A stretch of DNA of 64,000 nucleotides from Guillardia theta CCMP2712. Taxonomy: Eukaryota > Cryptophyceae > Pyrenomonadales > Geminigeraceae. This document shows positions 48,046 through 61,179 of this stretch, in pieces; the first letter of the stretch is position 1, and each line of letters starts with the position of its first letter. The notes under the pieces are model-generated. The model was not told the DNA's origin. It worked only from the letters and a program-made list of their open reading frames with translations, and did not search any database. The position numbers were made by a program, and so were the translations under genes. The stretch covers positions 91,337 to 155,336 of the forward strand of contig NW_005434663.1 in assembly GCF_000315625.1 (NCBI RefSeq), written 5' to 3'.

Positions 48046-51000
48046 ATGAAACTGCAGCAGCGGCTCGAACATCATCTCGCCCTTGTGTTCTTGCTGGCCC
48101 TGCTGCAGCTTGCTTCATCGGCGTTCTACACTGGCAGTGCTCAAGTTTCGCTTGCCTTGGACCCTCCCGCGGCAGGACGACCTGCCACCTTAACCTTCAC
48201 TATCAAACCGACCGATCCGATCACAAGTGGAGATTCGCTGCGATTCTTGCTGTCTCGATTTCAGAAATGCGGGTATGACTGCACAGAGCAGGTGCAAGTG
48301 GAGCAAAATGATTACACATCTGATGTAGCCACTTGGTTCGAGGGCAACTACACTCTGGTGTTCACATTCATCAACACCTTAGCCAGTTCCAGTTCGTTGT
48401 CTCTTAAGGTTTCATCCACACAAAACATCAAGATTCCAAATGGTGGGCTAACTCAAAATGATCCTCTTGTTCAATACTGTGTGGAACAGTCTTGCCCGTG
48501 CTCTGTGCCAGCTATTGGGTCGTTTTACAGCCCATTTCCCAATCAACCTCTTCAGCTTGTGTTGACACATCGGTATGATATTGGTTCTCCTTTGAATGCC
48601 AAGCTCTCTTTCTTTAACGCAATGCCCCTGCAGCTCTCTGATATCATAACCGTCTCGTTGCCGTACTTTTATGGAAGTTCGTCGCAGGGGACACCTGTAG
48701 CAGGGATTCCTTTTTCAATCTCATGGAACAATGAAACATTTGAGTTGTCCATGACGTACACTTCTTCTCAACCATACACTTCTGAATACCATGTTCTCAA
48801 CAATCTCTTCGACACTCTCGAAATTTTCGCTCCTTCTATCGGTGTCGAAAACTCTTTCCCGGTCTTGACGATTCAGTCAGACGCAGCTCAAGGTCCAGTT
48901 CCTCCGACCGCGATACAAACTTCTTTCCTCCCCGGCAAAGTCAAGACCTCCAATGTTTCGTTTTGCAATTGCAGCTGCGTCTTCGACGGGTTTGAATGGA
49001 TGTGTCATCGAGATACTCCAGCGCCCGGAGCAAGTGCAGAGATTGAGTTTGTCATGGAATTCAACGTCAATCTATCATACGGCCAAACAATCTCAATGGT
49101 GATGTCGAACATCAGCGCCAACGATCAATCAAACATCCCCCTTTCACTTCATTCCATCAAAACTTTTGCTCCTGGATCAAAATCTGTTTTCTGGTTGGAA
49201 AGAAATCCCTATGGTTGTTTGACTCAAGCTCAGTGTTCTTCCTTGGAATACGCTTCAGGTTCAATCTTCTCACAAGCGTCTTGGTCCAACAAGACCTCAA
49301 CGCTAGAGTTTACCATGAATGCAGATATTCCCATGAACACATTGATCAGAGCAGTGATACCACAATCTGCTGGATTTCAGATTCCTAAAGATGGTATTCC
49401 GGCTAGTTATCACGATGTATTCATGAAATCTTCAGGCTCCAAGTCTAGCATAGAGTTTGCCCCTTTCAAACACATCGAAGCAGTGTCGCTGTTTGATTTC
49501 TTTTCAGTTTCTTTCGATCCTCCAAGGCCTTTCCAGCAGGCTGATGTTTACATCACGTTTTCCAAGAGCACTGACATCTTCCCGGGAGACATCCTAGCTT
49601 TGTTTCTTCCGGGCTTTCATTTCAATATCTCTGAATTCAATGTGAGCGCAGGATCACAGTCATTTTGGAGAGGTGAAAGAAATTGTTTGTTTCTCTCGGC
49701 TGACATGCTTGTTTCGACAGGAAATTGGAGCCACAAAGACGAAATTTTGTATCTTGCCAGCGCAAATCTACTATCAGCAGGAGAGCTTCAAAGTGTATCT
49801 CTTCAACGTCTTGGAATTGTCTTACCACTGGCCGGAGTACCTGCACTGGAGATAAAGTCATGGATGATTTCTCAATTGTTTCCTGTTGCCATAACCCCTG
49901 TCGTCAATACCCAGCGAGTTCCAGCAGCACTTTCAGATACCAATCTGACTTTCAACAAGAAGGATGCAATTGGATTCTCAACTCTCTCATTTCAGTTCAC
50001 GATCAATGTAATCATGTCAAGTCAGGATGTCATAAGGCTGAATCTTGTGGATTTTTCTGGAGTTGAGGTCCTTCACAAGGCAGTAACCATATACAGTGAC
50101 GATCTCAAGCACTCTGCGCGTGCAAATGCTAGCTGGCTTCCCAGACAGTATCTGGAACTCATCGTACTTGATGCCTTGCCCGTCAATTCGAGTTGGCGTG
50201 TCGATCTCGATGAGGGATTTCATATTTCTCTTCCGTTATTCAAGATCTCCTCTCCTAATGTTGATGTGTTCTTACAGAGCTATGGGAACCTGACTCACAG
50301 ACCGTTTGATTTCATCAGCCCCATTTCTCCACTCCTCTCAGCTTCTTTCCACTACATCTCAGTCCAAGCTGGGCAAGTTTCCGCTTTTCGCTTGACGCTG
50401 CTTACTCTCGACTTTGTTCTAAAACGGGTAAAAGAGACGCGAGACGGTGGTTGAGACTGAGAGGTTTTGCAGGGAGATGAAGTTATCATAACCCTCAATG
50501 GTTTCTCCAAGGTCGGCGACGGGCTGCTGAATCAGAGTTCGCTGATAGGGCAGTATTTTGAAGCTGCTTTCTTCAATGCTTCGTCCAGTCGTTTGGTCCT
50601 TACCGTCAACCAAACCTTGTCCATGTACTTCGTCGAATTCTTACACGACGTTGGAATTGCATTTCCCCCGGGAGGGATCGAGATTGACAGTCGATTGGTC
50701 TCAATCGAACTCAACACGACCAACTATGGCATCATTCACAAATACTTCATACCAAACTTGCCTCCCCTGGGCGCCTTCTATCAACCGGTCAATCTTTCCT
50801 TCTCCAACCCCATCGCAAGTCAATTCACTTCTTTCCAATTGAACGTTAGCTACTTCAGAATGTTGCAGACAGGCGATGCCTTGATACTTTCGCTCTCGGA
50901 ATTCGGACACAAAACTTCTTCTGCTTTCAACGTGATTTCGAGACCTCCAGGAGTCTTTTCATATTGCAGCTTTGTGAATCAGACCTTCTCAATCTCCTGC

Positions 51001-54000
51001 GTCGTGACCTCTCAGCACAAGATTCCTCCCTTCCAACAGTTTTCAATCACGGCTGTTGACTCAGTCCTCCAACTTCCCACTCATGGAGTGCTTCTTCCGT
51101 CTTCGACTTGTGTCAACACATCCCAAGCGTGTCCGATGGCTATCGCTGTCTCTGCTCAACGAGGAAGCGTGTACGCAAATCCTCGCTACTTCATCAGGAA
51201 TTATCGTCCGATCGGCACTTTCCGGTTCTCATCAGTGTCGTTTGATCCTGAGACTCCCGGCAACGTGACGGAGATTCAACTCACCTTCACTCTGTCGTTC
51301 GACATGAAGGAGAAGGACAGGATGACGATGTTGATGCCTTACCTGGTCGCAAGAGACGCAAAGGGATCGTTCGATCTCGGTAACACCTCCGGGTTTCAGC
51401 AGGGGCAGTGGACCAGGGAGACCGGCGGCATCCTCTTCTCATTTGAAAGCACCCTCGCCGTTCCCTCGGGCAAGCAGCAAACGCTTCTCGTCCCTCGCAT
51501 GAGCGGATTCTCGATTCCGCCTCAAGGGATCAGCTACGGCCTGAAGGCTGAAACCTTGTTGGCCTATGCTGGGGAGCAAGGCAACATTGTCAGCACACCT
51601 GTTGCATTCATAGTCTTGAAGGGAAAGTTTGAGAGTGTGCAGCTGATAGTCTCGCCCATGATCGCTGGCTCAGATGTCCATGTTCAAGTAAGTTTCCGGC
51701 CGTCGATGACGATCAGTGCCGGAAGCTACGTGCGACTTCGATTCCATCAGTTCCTAGTAACGGCTGGGGCAATGAGCACACAAGTCGGCATGACCGTGAA
51801 CCCGGACTTACCGGCCCCTCAGAATCTCATGGAAAGAGGGAGCTTTGCTTCCGGGGAGCTCACGGTCTCCATCACTAGGGAGATTGCTTCTCGTTCTCTT
51901 GTGCTTGTTGACGTCCCTCCAAGCATGAACCTCAGCGTCCCGTTTGCCGGCATTTCAAACGCAACTCCAGCTCTGTTTCTATCGACAGATACTGTGCAGG
52001 GCCCTGTAGACGGACAAGCTGTATATGTGAACGTGTATCCTTTCTTCATGCAGAATGCCATCACCTTGAACTATGCCAGTCCTGTCACCGTCAACATTCA
52101 GCTGCAAGCAAGGTGAGATGTCATCCCTCGATGCTTGTGGTGACGAGGCTACCAGGAACAAGATCAACAAGGGCTCCACCTTGGACTTGTACTTGAACTC
52201 GTTCTTGAAACGCTCTTGCTCGCCCACCGGCTGCCCCATCCAGCTTGACGTGAAGAGGATTGCATACGCGTCAGCGTCCACGTCATCGGTGGGCTCATGC
52301 CAGTGTCAGAACCTTGCGTATCCTGCAGCAGGTGACTGGTGGCGACGATGAATTTAGATCACAGACTTTGAGCAGGGCGCCAGTTTTTGTTCTTTGGTTC
52401 AACCTGCCTAGCCTGGAATCTCTATCTCCAGGTATCCTCATCTTTCAATCGATTGTCCTGAGAATGTCTGTAGAACCCTTGCAATCAGCCTCACTGTTGT
52501 AGCAACTTTTGCTTCGTCAAACCGACTTGTCCGACCGCAACACCCTGGGACTACAACAACAATGTTTACGTATCCTATGAAAATTGTGCAAACAATCAGA
52601 GTCAGGTTTGCAGCTTGATGTACGTCCACGTTATGACTTGCTATACAGTACTGCCCGGTCACTTACCAGGTCACAAGCCGTGAAGGAGGGTGTGTTTTTG
52701 CTTCTTCTGAAGGTGCTTGCTTATGTTTGACCCCTAGCACCTGGTATCCTGAGCTACAGAGGCTTTCTTTCAAGATTTCAGAGGACGTGTTGGCTTATTC
52801 CCCTCTTGTCCTGAGCATAGCTTCGGATCAAGGTTTTTACACCCGCCAGGTAATCTCTGTCAACGACCTTGCTCTATAACTATAACTAAGGAGTTCCGTA
52901 TGACTTGGTTGATCTTCTTCTAGGAGGGAATCCCTGGTTCTGATCCGTTCTTGATGTTTCAAGATGGAATAATCGCAGGAAAACTACCTCTGATGTTTCA
53001 AAACCGTACGGGGGCGTTTGAAAACTCCTCTATGACCAGCTCCAAAGATTTGTCTGCTGGAGAGACTTCAGAGTTTTCTCTCAAGTTCATCGCAAACATT
53101 GACATACTAAGCGGCGAACACGTCTTCGCGTACCTGCCTGGATTCTCATCGCCACGTCAGACCATTCCGTTTGCTTTCCTATGCAACAGCTCGTCGTCAG
53201 CTTTCTCGCGAGGAGTCTGGTATCCTTCCAACTTCACGCTTGTCTTTCCCGTGGCAAACAACATCACAAGGAATAGCTCGATCATCATCGTCATTCCTAA
53301 AGATGTTGTCTTCGTCCCGCTTCACGGATACAATGCTTCCCGTCCCCTCCGTCTCTTCACTGACGCCAGTGTTTGGCCGACGTCTCCTGAGACTGGCGAC
53401 CAGATTGAATTTCCGAGCATAGGCGCTCTTTGGAACACGATGGTCACTTTCCATCCGCCCCTGGTCGACGAACGTCTGCAGCTCAACTTTTCCTTCACTC
53501 CCATGGTCTCTCCCCGGCTCGGCGACCGAGTCTTCCTCTACTTGTCTGGGTTTGCTGGCCCCAGCCAGGAGGAGCAGGTGAGGGTTCTCCAGCAGGTGCC
53601 CGCAAACTCCTTCCGAGTGGGTTGGCAGCGAGTCAGCGCGTCTCAAGCAGCTCTTGTTCTTGTGTTCATCCGGGACGACCTCGCTGCTGGGACCGACTGC
53701 TTCATCTCCCTCCCCTCCTCCTGCACGTTCGTCCTCGCCGATGGCTCATGTCGCAACGACAGCGCCATCTCCCTGCCATCGAAGGTGCTCTAGACCTCCT
53801 CCTTGCCGCGTGCTGACTTGCCCTTGTCCTCCAGGCCCTCACGAGCTACAGCCCAGCTGCGTTGCAGTTCGCTGGTTCCTTCATCAACGGTCGAGTGCTC
53901 GCAACTTCTGTAGCCATGAGCAGCGCAATCTCAGCTGCTCCTGCCATGAACGCGCTGGCTGGGCACTGGGAGGGAACGACCTTCCTGTCGGCAGGCGTCT

Positions 54001-55170
54001 ACTCTGCCAACCGCCTCCTGCAATCAATGTCTTGTCTCAGCCAAGGGCTCCAGTGTCCCAGCTCCTCATCTTACTCATGCGATGTCTGGTCGCTTCCGAC
54101 GAGCTTGGACGTGGAACGTGCGTCTGCTAGGTGAGGTCGACCTCTCCTCCTCCTCCTCCCTCACTCCTCCACAGGCTTCAAGTCACCCCGACCACTCGAA
54201 CGCCCTTGGGGTTCACCCACACGTTCTTCTCCGGGAGCTTCACGTCAGACCTGCTGCTGCTGCAGTACGACATGTACCACCTTGTGTGAGTAGCCGCGCG
54301 CGATCAAACTCCGGCGATGACTCTTGTTGATAGCATGACAAACATGACCGAGAAGAACCAGACAAACTTCATGCAAGCTGTCAACAGCTCGAACCTTTGC
54401 GCGTATGCTAGGCCGATGTATCTGGTCGACACGAACATGTCGTATCAACTTGCGATGGAGCTAGTGCTGGACTTCACATTCGAGACTCTCAGGTTGCAAT
54501 TGACCTGTTGTCATCTTGTACTCATCGCATGTTATGTTGTTTTGTACTCATCGCATATCATGTTATGTTGTTGTAATTTTGCACTCATTGATGTGTCAGG
54601 TTCGACCGCCTCTATCTCATCTGCCGCGTCAACGTCTCTGGCTCCTCTCAGTTCAACCCCTTGGGCTTGCAACTTGCGGATCCCAACCGTCTGCTGGCCC
54701 TCCAGCTCGCCCTGGCTACCCTAGCCCAAGTGTCCCCCATCAACGTTGTCTTCGCCTCCTCCGCCAACTTCTCCAACGGCAGCACCTGCTCTGACAGCCT
54801 CTCCTGCCTCCTTCAGTTCTATGTCTTTGCCGAGCACGAGTGGCAGCAGCTCGACCTGCGGCTGTGGGTCTCCAAGTTCCAGGCTGCGGTGGAGAGTCAG
54901 CAGTTGACGCAGGAGACGCTCAAGGGGCATGTCAACGTGTCTCTCTCCCTCGCCGAGCCCTTCAGTTGGTCCCCCCGCCTCGTCCCCAGCCCTTCCTGTC
55001 CTCCCCCGCCGCAGGTGACCCCCGAGCACGTCCGCTCCTCTCCTTACCTCTTGCAACTTCAGTATCGAGCAAGCCGGCGGTTGTCTTGGGCGCTAGGAGG
55101 AGGAATGCCGGTGGGAGCAGCAGCCTCAGGCTTCGCCACTGCAAGTTCTGCTTCCTGCACATCAAAGTAA
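48046..55170 (+). CDS. giant secreted protein with about ten tandem beta-sandwich-like repeats
   Basis: Signal peptide LALVFLLALLQLASS near the N-terminus, start at 48046. The first exon runs to 50428 and joins in phase to 50473-52111, then 52156 onward; further exons follow to a stop at 55168-55170, about 2,200 residues. The body is built from units of roughly 170 residues with a shared core: a strand such as FDPPRPFQQADVYITF, a hydrophobic turn GDxxxxxLPGF (for example FPGDILALFLPGF, LSGEHVFAYLPGF, RLGDRVFLYLSGF), then IPxxGIxxPxxG-type and DAAQGPV-type segments. I count about ten units. NxS/T sites are frequent. Repeats of this kind occur in large algal surface proteins; I know no named function. 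The C-terminal 600 residues depart from the repeat and are cut into short exons; no clear membrane anchor is seen. Splicing beyond 53.8 kb is approximate. Confidence 0.8.
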
Positions 55171-55524
55171 AGGAGGAGGAGGAGGAGGAGCTACCGGGGC
55201 CTCTGACTTGCTTTATTAGGCGAGGAGCCCAGGACGGGCAAGCGATCTTGTACTCTCCTTCCTCCTCCTCGCTTGGGTTTCGGCTGGTGGGAGTGATGAC
55301 GAGAAGAGGAGCAGGGAAGTTGACGGTAACAGGTGAGACTGTGATGGGATGACGGCATACAAGTGATGGGATGCAGTGGATACAGTTGCCGCCACTCCAG
55401 GAGGAGCTGCGAGGATTCCTTGGTTCTCAGAGACAATGATAGCAGGAGCAGCTGCGCTCGTGATGTTTCATATATATTTCTTGTAAATAGACAGACAAGC
55501 TCAAAGAATAAAGACACAAAGGTT

Positions 55525-58377
55525 CTATGTACACGCGGAGTCGTCGGGGAAGAGGGGCAGGCTCATGAGCTTCTTGTAGGAGACCTGCTTCGAGCCAGGC
55601 ACTCTGACAGCCTCCAACACGTCGATCTCAGCGATCTCCATCTCAATCTCCGGCACAAGACTTTCCTTCCCTCCCTCCACCACCAGACTGTCGAACAGCT
55701 CCGAGTTCAGTTCCCCCATCCTCCGCTCTCGCGTTCGATGTCTCCGTGTCTTTTGCATCCATGACCGATGCCTCTTCGCACCTCTCCCACTCGTCATCGC
55801 CCTCGCCTCCTGCTTCGCCGAGTTCCTCGACTGTCCGTTACGATTCGTTTCCTCCAAGAGGCTCTGCAATGCAGTCGATCGCTGCGTGTCCTGAATCCAC
55901 TTGCCGAAGGCCCTCAAGCTCCGCCGCTCGTTGGAGTTCAGGTTGCCCTTGGTCCGACTCTTCCCTAGGGTGATGTGAGCGCAGAAGGGCCGCGGGTCCA
56001 CAAGACTCTTTGCTGCGCACGAGCGGCGGAGAGCATCGTGCAGCTCGACGAGCTGCGGCAGACTCTGATCGTCCAGGCCCAGCCAGATCACTCGGGGAAT
56101 TCTTCCCCATCCGGACCCAGCCGCGTGCCAGAAACATCCGAGTTCACCTGTGGCGACCTTGAAAGGACTGATGTTTGCCGTCCGCACTGCCTCTTGTACA
56201 GACTGCAGAACCTCGTCCATGGACTCTCCAGGAACGTCAAACGTTTGAATCGTAATATGCATCGTATTCGGATCAATCCATCGCACCAGACTGTCGAGCA
56301 ACTTTGAGTCAAGAGGAAATTCCCGTCGAATGGTGTCGAGCAGTTTTGTCAGCTGAACCTTGGAATGCTCGGACAAGGATATTGTTGCGAATATTCTCTT
56401 CGTGGCAACCTGTGATTGAAGGAGTCATCAGCAAAGCTAACATAGCATGCACTTTCTTCTCACCTGCGTTTCATAGACAGCACCCACTTTTCGTTGAATC
56501 TCATACGCGCTGCTCTCGACTATCTCGTCGTCCTCTTGCACACTTTCTTCATTCTGACTCAGATCTTCGAATGCTTCAGATTCCTCCTTCTCGTCTTCGT
56601 CGGGGACGTCAAACAGGCCCAAATTCTCCTCCATGAGACGTTTCCTCATCAACTTTGTGGGCTTTCCGATGGTAGGAGGAGCAAACACAGACCGAATATC
56701 CGTAATGCCCTTGGCTGGAGAAGTAGAAATGACATGATCTCCTTTACGGCAAACTCTTATCGTTGCCCGTGGGGGGTTGTCACCAGGAGGATCATAGATT
56801 TGTTCATCAAGTCCTTCCGAGGTGATGGAGTAGCAAACAATTCGAACAGAGTACCTGAAACAACGGGTCACGATCACAACCATCGCAATCGTGCACGTAC
56901 AGATGTGCAGAGGCCATGAAAAGGTCATCTCGAGCGGCCGGAACGTTCCACCATGCTTTCGAAAAGTATCGTTTGAACTCCTGTGCACTGAGTTTCCAGC
57001 CCGCTATTCCATTCAGTTTATCAATCTGCATCACATTCAGTTTGTGCACATTTCTTTCAAGAAGTTGACCTGTGATGACAACAAAGATAAGACATCCTGT
57101 CTTGCGCGCTTAGCAGCAAATGGATATTGCTTCCCGCTCCCCATAACCTGAATCATAAGATTACGGTCAGATCTCGGCAAAGGCTTCTCTGCTCAATAAT
57201 CACTGACCGTCTGTTCTCTAAAATCGTAGCCGCGAGGCCTAAGCCCAGCACATTGTAACCCTTTCATGAGCGACAGGAAGTAGCTGTCCTTGTGCGGAGG
57301 TACCTGTGTGTTTAGATTACACCTCCTTCTTGACCTCGAAGACAATGAGAACCGTCTCAGGGCGCAATCCGAGGTCGTTCAGTCTCAAAATCATCTCCCT
57401 CAAAGCCTCATTTTCTGGCTCATTCCACAGGTTTCCACTGATATCTGAGAATTGAATCCTTGCATGCCGAAATTTTTGCTCCTTCATAGCATATGAGGAA
57501 GCATTCTCCCTTAAGTCGAAGTCCTTGACGTCATCTTCTGAGATTTCAGTGTCCTGGTCTGTGAATTGTCTACCTTCAAAGTTATTGGGTGCTTTGTCAT
57601 CGCTTTCCAAGCTCGATATTTTTCTTTCCAACACTAGGATTCTATCTTTGAGCATGAGCTTCCTCTTCTTGAGCGCAGATATTTGTGCGTATGAGTGCAC
57701 AGCAGGCTGCATTAGCTCAGTAGAGAGCTTGTCCGATATCTGTAAAATGCAGCTCAGCGCAACAACCAGAATTTCTCTCATGCAGCTCAAAAGAACATTT
57801 CAAGACTCACCTCGTTTATATCCCGATGTTCTGCCTTGAGCTTGTCCAGCTCCGTTTTCAGCCGCTTGATTTCAGACTGCACGGAATCCATTTCTTGCGG
57901 CCGATCATCAACTTGCGGAGTGTCTCCAAGAAAGGCCTCGGTAGATTGGGAGGGATTGTTGACCGTATGCTCTAGCTTGAAGCCTAATTTAGAGAAATTA
58001 TAATACACAGCTGGTTTCAAGACATTTGCAGGAAAATCAGTATTCACATCTGCATGGGGTTTTCGCGAACTCCTGCTATGAGCGTCTGGCTGAAACAATG
58101 AAGGTTGCCTCTGAATCCTACTTCCTTCACCGACGTCCATTCTCAGGCTGGATGCATGGCAAATCTTTCGGAAACGCGATGATGTGATCGATCCCGTCTT
58201 CCTGTGGAAGTTTACATGATAGAAAGAAGGAGAAAATGCCAAGTTTCGTCCCGAATCTGTACTTATAGCGAAGGCAACATGCCTCCCATCGTCAAGCTGA
58301 AGGGTGTTGCTGCATGTCTTTCCAGGCCATACGGCCCCAAAATATAGAAGAAACAGAAAGAAGACTCCTCGGTACAT
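55525..58377 (-). CDS. fusion: signal/plastid leader + YdcH (DUF465)-like coil + 2H phosphoesterase (LigT/ThpR-like)
   Basis: Seven exons (58377-57811, 57739-57344, 57303-57208, 57147-57070, 57025-56901, 56854-56464, 56409-55525) sum to 2,538 nt, 845 residues. It begins with a signal peptide MYRGVFFLFLLYFGAVWPG and a long Ser/Arg-rich stretch. Residues about 165-240 form a coiled coil, and LKAEHRDINE...LKKRKLMLKDRI matches the core of bacterial YdcH/DUF465 proteins. A middle region (VPPHKDSYF, RARQDVLSLLSSQ, KRYFSKAWWNVPAA) is unassigned, then an acidic linker, then a 2H phosphoesterase: KRIFATISLS, first HxT in MHITIQTF, second in CAHITLGKSR. LigT-type enzymes cleave or ligate 2',5' or 2',3'-cyclic RNA ends. 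A Lys/Arg-rich tail follows. Residues of both HxT motifs are intact. Confidence 0.85.
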
Positions 58378-59100
58378 GAGTCCAATGCGTGTTTGAGAAA
58401 TCGAGATGCTTCAGGATTGATTCATTCTACAGATATCTGTTGATCACCCAACTCGGAACTTCTGCAAAGAGCAACATAAGAAGGAATCAGGATAAAGCGA
58501 TATCTGTGATGAATAGGTTCGAAGATCCTTGCATCCAAGAACCATGAATCTGTCTGCAGAATATTTTCCGCCCCTAAACCATTCGCTTTCGTACACTTTC
58601 CCCTTGGTTCCCTCCCTGCGCTGCTCATCTCGTTCCGTTTTATCTTCCATTCTTTGCCTGCTTCCTCTCTATACTCATCCCGTCGTTTCATCTCTCCTAG
58701 TCCCGCTTCTCATTGCTTCTTTCCTCAGCTCGCTCATCCTCCTCCTCCAATGCCCTTGCCGCACCATAGCCCTCCTTACCCTCGATTCATTCATCTTCTC
58801 TTTGACGCCTACCCTCCTTGCTACTCGTCTCAATTCTCTTCCCCTTCTCCATTTCCCCATTTCATGTGGTACTTTCCCTTTATCAACTTCAGCTCCTGCT
58901 TCTTCCCCCTGTAAGGCACCTTTTTCCGTCACTGTTGTCGCTTTCCTCCTCCTCCCATCTTCAATCTCTAGCCTTTGCTTCATCTCGCTCCTGTTCCTCG
59001 CTCCTTCCTCTCTTTCCCTCTTCTGCTCCCTCACGTTCGTCGCCGTCGGCTACGTCTCCTCTGTACTCCACTGCATTTCCTTGTCACTATCGCCCTAGCA
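58378..59100. other. pyrimidine-rich intergenic stretch without a gene
   Basis: Long C/T-rich sequence on the plus strand (about 58600-59090). Open frames on either strand encode only Ser/Leu/Pro or Arg/Glu/Lys low complexity and lack splice or domain support. The left end should contain the promoter of the fusion gene. Confidence 0.6.
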
Positions 59101-61104
59101 GTGATGTTGCAGGGCGGGAGAGGTGCCAGCCCACAAAGGGTGGGTTATCTGATAGAGGTAGGGGTACTTGTTCAAAAACATCTGAGACTACCCGTATATT
59201 TAACGATATATGACAGGGTCATACCAAGGTAAGGTATTTTAAAAGGGGGTACTTGAAAATTTGGTAAGGTACTGAATGGAGGTGGTCCTTCCAAAAACCG
59301 ATAACAGGACACAGCAGACATTTCAGATATTTTTCGAACATTTACTCTTAATTTCAAAATTCATGGACAAAATATAAACACTCTCTGCCAAATTTGCTCT
59401 ACACCGACTCCTAGGACTCCGGGACATACCAGTTTCATGAGTCGCATGCGTATCCTCTGGGATACTTGACTATTGACACTCGGGAGTCAGCCGGCACCTT
59501 GGCCGGAGGCCCGGCCCGGCACTGAAAATCACCTCCATCCTACTCAAAGTTAGTTTAAAACCCTTCCCGGCGACCGTGGTTCAAAGGGCCCCGGACCCGA
59601 AGATGCCCAATTAAATATTTATAAAATGTTTATATTTAGATACATTTTGCAGCCCCAATTTTTATTAAGAATCTAAATTATGACTCAAGATTTCAAATTT
59701 TGGCACAAATATTATAGTATTAATAACAGAATCGCTTTTTAGCGTTCTTTATTTCAAATTTAAATCCCGCACGAGGCAAGTAAAGATCCCCTACCCCCTG
59801 TACTACCCTCTGAAGCACGCAACTGCAAGGGAATATGGTGGGGTAGTCCCTGCATGTGGTACCTTTACAGTTGGAGGAAAGAAACACTACCCCCATGTTC
59901 CCTGATAAATGGATATGAATGAGGGGGTTCTTTCCCATTAACTCCATTTTGTAGCTGAGGGGGATTCGAGCCCTCTATGCGACCCCGGGTCGGAGCTCCC
60001 CTACCCCTGGTAGTTCTTTCTGACCCCACCCCCTGACCACTAAAACCTTCTCTACCCCCTTTTGGATAGACAACAGCACCCGTCAAAGTCATACCTGAGA
60101 ACCCTCCACCCTACTCACAACAACCACCCCTGATGAACGTCCTCAATGGAAATTTTAAAAGTACCCCTACCCCCAAATATTTTTGATCCACCCCTGTGAA
60201 TAAACATGCTCACACTTCTAAGACCCCCCACCTCCCAAAAGACCTCGAAGTACCCACCTATTCCCAACGCTTTCGTCCTATCCACCCCTTGTGGAATGGT
60301 GGGGTACCGAGGATCCGGAGGCTGCCTGCTGTAAGGGAAGGGTGGGGTCCTCTAAGTGTGTGATGTCTACTATCAGGGGTATTGTTTACTCCGTATTTGA
60401 GGGTAGGGGTGGTTGAATATAAGCTTTGAGAGGTTGCATCGGCAATAAGGGGTGTTTCGGACGATGGGGGGTAGGGGTAGTCACTTACCATTGGACAATC
60501 CCAGGTGGGTGGTAAGTCGCAACAGACCAAATTGGGTTATAGGGTGGTACAAACTCTCAAGCAGGGGTTCTTATCGACATAACCTCATCAAAGTGTAAAA
60601 AGGTGGGTATTTTGACAGACAAAAGAAGGGGTGAAGTTTGAAATCGTATTTTTGAGAGAGTAGGGTCATACCCCTAAAACTTCACCAGGGGGTGGAGTTC
60701 ACACGAGTGGTGTGGGTCTGGGAGAGAGGTGGGGTAGGGACACGTCAGGGTAGTTCAGATATGTACTGGGGGTAGGGGTAGGGTGGACTCGTGCGGCGGC
60801 CGCGGCAGTCATGCAGGAGATCGGGGCGCTCAAAGTCACAAAGGTGAGGGAGAAGAGAAGAAGAGGAGGGATTGTTCGTGTTGGTTGTCTTGTCAGAGCA
60901 AGGGCGATGGATCCTCTGTTGTGCATCGCTCTTGCCTGATCATGATAAGGCACAAGTGAAGTTTGTTCGCGCGATTTTGGGGGCCGCTTTTTGATTTGTG
61001 CATTGTGTGCTCTCGTGGATAGCTAGAGGATGGTTTGCTAATGACGTTGGTTATCGAAGCGTGGCATGAATCGAGATGTAGACAACATGATGAATCTGTC
61101 TTGA
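59101..61104. repeat. repeat field: G-rich tract, CCGG island, then a 1-kb TACCCC/GGGGTA tract with strand switch
   Basis: 59105-59290 carries GGGGTA words on the plus strand. 59455-59620 is a CCGG-rich island containing ACTCAAAGTTAGTTTAAA. 59625-59765 is AT-rich. From about 59770 to 60290 the plus strand is dominated by TACCCC/CTACCCC; from about 60295 to 60790 it switches to GGGGTA/GGGGTGG, with a motif every 20-40 bases. No open frame here is believable. The stretch 60800-61104 is ordinary and precedes the methyltransferase. Confidence 0.65.
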
Positions 61105-61179
61105 TTGTGCGAACATCTGCACCTTATTGAAATTGGATTTGCCAGTAAGCTAATGGTTGTTTGTTTGCAGAGCTTTTCC

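Noticed and set aside
52712-52736. Possible 25-nt intron in the secreted repeat protein
   Set aside because: The frame reads through it without a stop and stays in phase with the next strong segment, so no splicing is needed.
58505-58520. GGTTCGAAGATCC resembling a tRNA B box
   Set aside because: The spacing of the final CC is wrong and no acceptor stem, anticodon arm or A box surrounds it. I found no credible tRNA or rRNA gene in the window.
58529-59213. Long plus-strand frames of 130-189 codons
   Set aside because: They come from pyrimidine-rich DNA giving Ser/Leu/Pro; all frames are open because stops are rare in that composition.
59770-60790. A true long inverted repeat in the G/C-rich field
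   Set aside because: The two halves share motif type in opposite orientation, but I could not align them beyond the short words, so I claim only a composition switch.
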